From: Castor canadensis
Taxonomy: Eukaryota; Chordata; Mammalia; Rodentia; Castoridae
Direction: 5' to 3'
NCBI RefSeq assembly: GCF_047511655.1
Contig: NC_133390.1
Span: 166,630,583 to 166,694,582 of the forward strand
DNA length: 64,000 bases
Part shown: positions 60,657-64,000 of the stretch, piece by piece
Layout: each line of letters begins with the position of its first letter
How positions within the stretch are numbered: position 1 is the first letter of the stretch
Program-made: the position numbers and the translations under genes
The notes under the pieces: generated by a model
Told to the model about the DNA's origin: nothing
The model's database searches: none
What the model saw: the letters and a program-made list of their open reading frames with translations, nothing else

Positions 60657-60788
60657 TTGGGGTTTTTTTTTTTTTTTTTTTTTGTGATAGGGTATATAGC
60701 TCAGGCTGGCCTCCAACTCTCCCCGTTCTCCTGCTTCAGTGTCCTGAGGACTGGGATTATTGACATGTACCACCACACCCAGCAAGAT
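60657..60788 (-). repeat. B1-like SINE with long A tail
   Basis: A T run of about 20 bases at 60663-60682, then tagctcaggctggcctccaa and tgacatgtaccaccacaccc. Confidence 0.85.
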
Positions 60789-61475
60789 CATTTTGAGATT
60801 CTAACAGATAATCTAACAACTTATTCCCACAAATCTGAAATGCTTAAATTTTCATCCAAGTTGAATTTCTCCAATAGGTTTATGAGGTCATTGGAACTTT
60901 GTCCTTTTCTAAAAAGAACTTAAAAGACTTAGGAACCTATCTTAATTTAATGAATAAATAACTTCCTACCCGCCATTAAAAAAAAAAAGGCAAGACACTA
61001 GTTGCAGAGGTGTGGGTGGGTAGCGCAGTAGCTTTACAACCACAAGCCGAAATGGTCTCTGAGTTGTTCTCAAAATGTGGACACTTTTAAGGACTCGGAT
61101 CAAACTACTTTCAATGCTTTAAGATGCATTCATTCTCTCCCAAGTGTACACTGGAGTTTGCTGGGCATGACATAAGTTGCGATATCCTGAGAGGACATAT
61201 GCAGGAACAGGTAACAATCTGCCTATTATGCTAAACATTAAAAAGATTTGTAAACATACATGATGCTACTCTTGTTAAATATTTGTTCAGAAAAATATTT
61301 TCATTTAAAAACGTCATTTATGTTAGCTTGTAATGGGTTATTTTTAAGTCACATAAATAAAATCTGAGGTCCTGAGTTTCAAGTGTAAAGGAGAAAAAGC
61401 TTGAGAACTGCTGCTTGAGAAGGTACAAAATAGTGTACCTTCTGTCACCATTATTAACAAGTATTAACAAGTATA
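60788..61475. other. Intergenic, AT-rich, no gene
   Basis: No coding signal or assignable repeat. Confidence 0.4.
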
Positions 61476-61575
61476 ACACCTGTAATAGCACTTGGGAGGC
61501 TGAGGCGGGAAAATCACAAGTTCAAGGTCAGCCTGAGTTTCAGTGATAGCCTATATAAAATTTTAAAAAAAAAAT
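61475..61575 (+). repeat. B1-like SINE fragment
   Basis: cacctgtaatagcacttggg then aaggtcagcctgagtttcag plus an A run. Confidence 0.7.
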
Positions 61576-62290
61576 TGTTATAGCTTTTCATGATGGCATT
61601 TTGCTTCCTTGCTCTAACCACTGGCTTCAGATGTAACTAAATCCATCCTAAGCTGGAAAGTTTCAGGGGCCTTCCTCCAGTTTAGGGCTTTTCTAGTGAA
61701 CACACTTCCTACCTCTCCCCAGTAGAAATCACTCATCTGTGAGGCTCAAACCCCACTGATACAAAGCAGCTGTACAGCCTGTGGGACGCCTCAGTGAACA
61801 ATAAAAACTTATTTTGTAATCTACACAGAAGCAAAATTTCTAGTATAGTTAACATGGCCACAATCCCACAATTTGGCAGGTATGCAATGAATAATACAAA
61901 TTAAAATGTAAACTATGTAGCACACAAAAAATTCATTTTGGAACCACCTGAAAAAGATAAGGACTCATACTCCAGTTTGAAATTGAGCAGAAATTTTACA
62001 TTTTTGGAGGGAATGTTGGAATGGTTGGCCAAAAAATGAGCACATACAAAATTCTCTGCTGGGGTTGCTGGAGTGGGAGGACGGTTCCAAAACAAATATC
62101 TAGGGCATGTGAAGTTGAGGTATGAGGCCTATCCTACAAGCAACTGCAAGAAACATGCCACATGTTGAACACATGGCGACCACCACACTAGTTTCAGGTA
62201 TTATACCCCTCCCTTCAGGTACAGTGGCCCACTCCAAATAGCTTCTTACTCAAGAAACTTACATCAAGAACTCCACATAACATGTCTCAG
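61575..62290. other. Repeat-free DNA downstream of OSER1
   Basis: Unique AT-rich sequence with no gene. It may include a longer form of the OSER1 3' UTR. Confidence 0.4.
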
Positions 62291-62886
62291 AATGAACAGC
62301 ACCAGCAGGGGTTTATTGAGTGATGGTTAATGACTCTCAAACAATACAGGGCAGGCCAGTTAGTTTATTCAAATCCAATCTAAACCTTAGATCTCTGGCT
62401 CAACAATAACGTAAGAAACCTTTAATGGTACAAATCCTGTGTTAAATCCAAGATGGTTTAAATCAGTTTTATAACCTCTAATATTCTGGGCTGGCAACTA
62501 CAGCATGACAAATGTTCAGTTCAGTTACAAAACCGCATTTGATTTTCCTTGGATACCAAATCTTAAAACATCTGAAAAACGGTGTTTTACAAAGGATCTC
62601 ACCATATACCCACTGTTGCCAGTCTCAATTAATTATAGTTTCTTCATCTCTCAGGAATATTTCTAGATGAGAGGGGTTTTCTTTGATCTGCTTGCTTTGA
62701 TGGATATGTAAGAACTCAGAGTAACTTAAAGAAATGAAGATTAACTGAGATGCCAAGAAAAGTTTTTATTGCAAGCACAGTGAGCAGAAAGAGATGTCTT
62801 CTCACAAAGTGGCCACAAGGTCTGCCATTAACTAAATCTCTGACAACCCTTCATTGGTTTAAAGCATACGAGTTAGCTTCTTGCTA
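62290..62886 (-). other. OSER1: OSER1 3' UTR with candidate poly(A) signals
   Basis: This is unique, AT-rich sequence following the OSER1 stop. AATAAA occurs on the minus strand at 62765-62770, 62364-62369 and 62312-62317, and an ATTAAA at 62421-62426. The most distal of these would give a 3' UTR of about 600 nt, ending near 62290. Continuation further left cannot be excluded, because 61.6-62.3 kb is also free of recognisable repeats. Confidence 0.5.

Positions 62887-64000
<1,114 letters not shown>

Overview
The window is nuclear genomic DNA of a placental mammal, and the repeats point to a rodent. It has large introns with GT-AG splice sites, many old mammal-wide repeats (MIR, L2, MLT1-like LTRs, L1 and hAT fragments), and a younger layer of B1-like, ID-like and composite SINEs. 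The composite SINEs chain two B1-like units to an ID-like, tRNA-derived unit. From memory, that SINE style fits the beaver/kangaroo-rat group (Castorimorpha). This is a moderate-confidence guess made without any database search.

Only two protein-coding genes are recognised, both on the minus strand. JPH2 (junctophilin-2) fills positions 1 to about 55,150. Coding exon 1 (54294-54672, residues 1-126 plus one base) and coding exon 2 (33709-34498, residues 127-389 plus two bases) are present with good splice sites. Intron 1 is about 19.8 kb. Intron 2 runs off the left edge, and the exons for the C-terminal half, including the membrane anchor, were not found. OSER1 (oxidative stress responsive serine-rich 1) enters from the right. 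Its terminal coding exon (62887-63574) encodes residues 65-292 by human numbering, followed by a 3' UTR. The order and strands match human 20q13.12 as remembered (JPH2 and OSER1 adjacent and co-oriented).

Layout: 1-33,708 JPH2 intron 2; 33,709-34,498 exon 2, a CpG-dense exon with a degenerate TGGA array on one side and a degenerate TGTGCAAG array on the other; 34,499-54,293 intron 1; 54,294 to about 55,150 exon 1 and 5' UTR, with the promoter to about 55,350; 55,350-62,290 intergenic; 62,290-64,000 the 3' part of OSER1.

The two genes are not obviously linked in function. JPH2 tethers T-tubule membrane to sarcoplasmic reticulum in striated muscle. OSER1 is a stress-responsive, FOXO-linked protein. 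No mobile operon, CRISPR array, defence system or other new molecular system is visible. The observations most worth checking are clusters of muscle transcription-factor motifs (MEF2, CArG, MCAT, GATA) in the JPH2 introns, an in-frame upstream ORF in the JPH2 leader, a perfect 15-bp hairpin, a 435-bp homopurine tract, a seven-copy minisatellite inside an LTR, and nested retroposon insertions.
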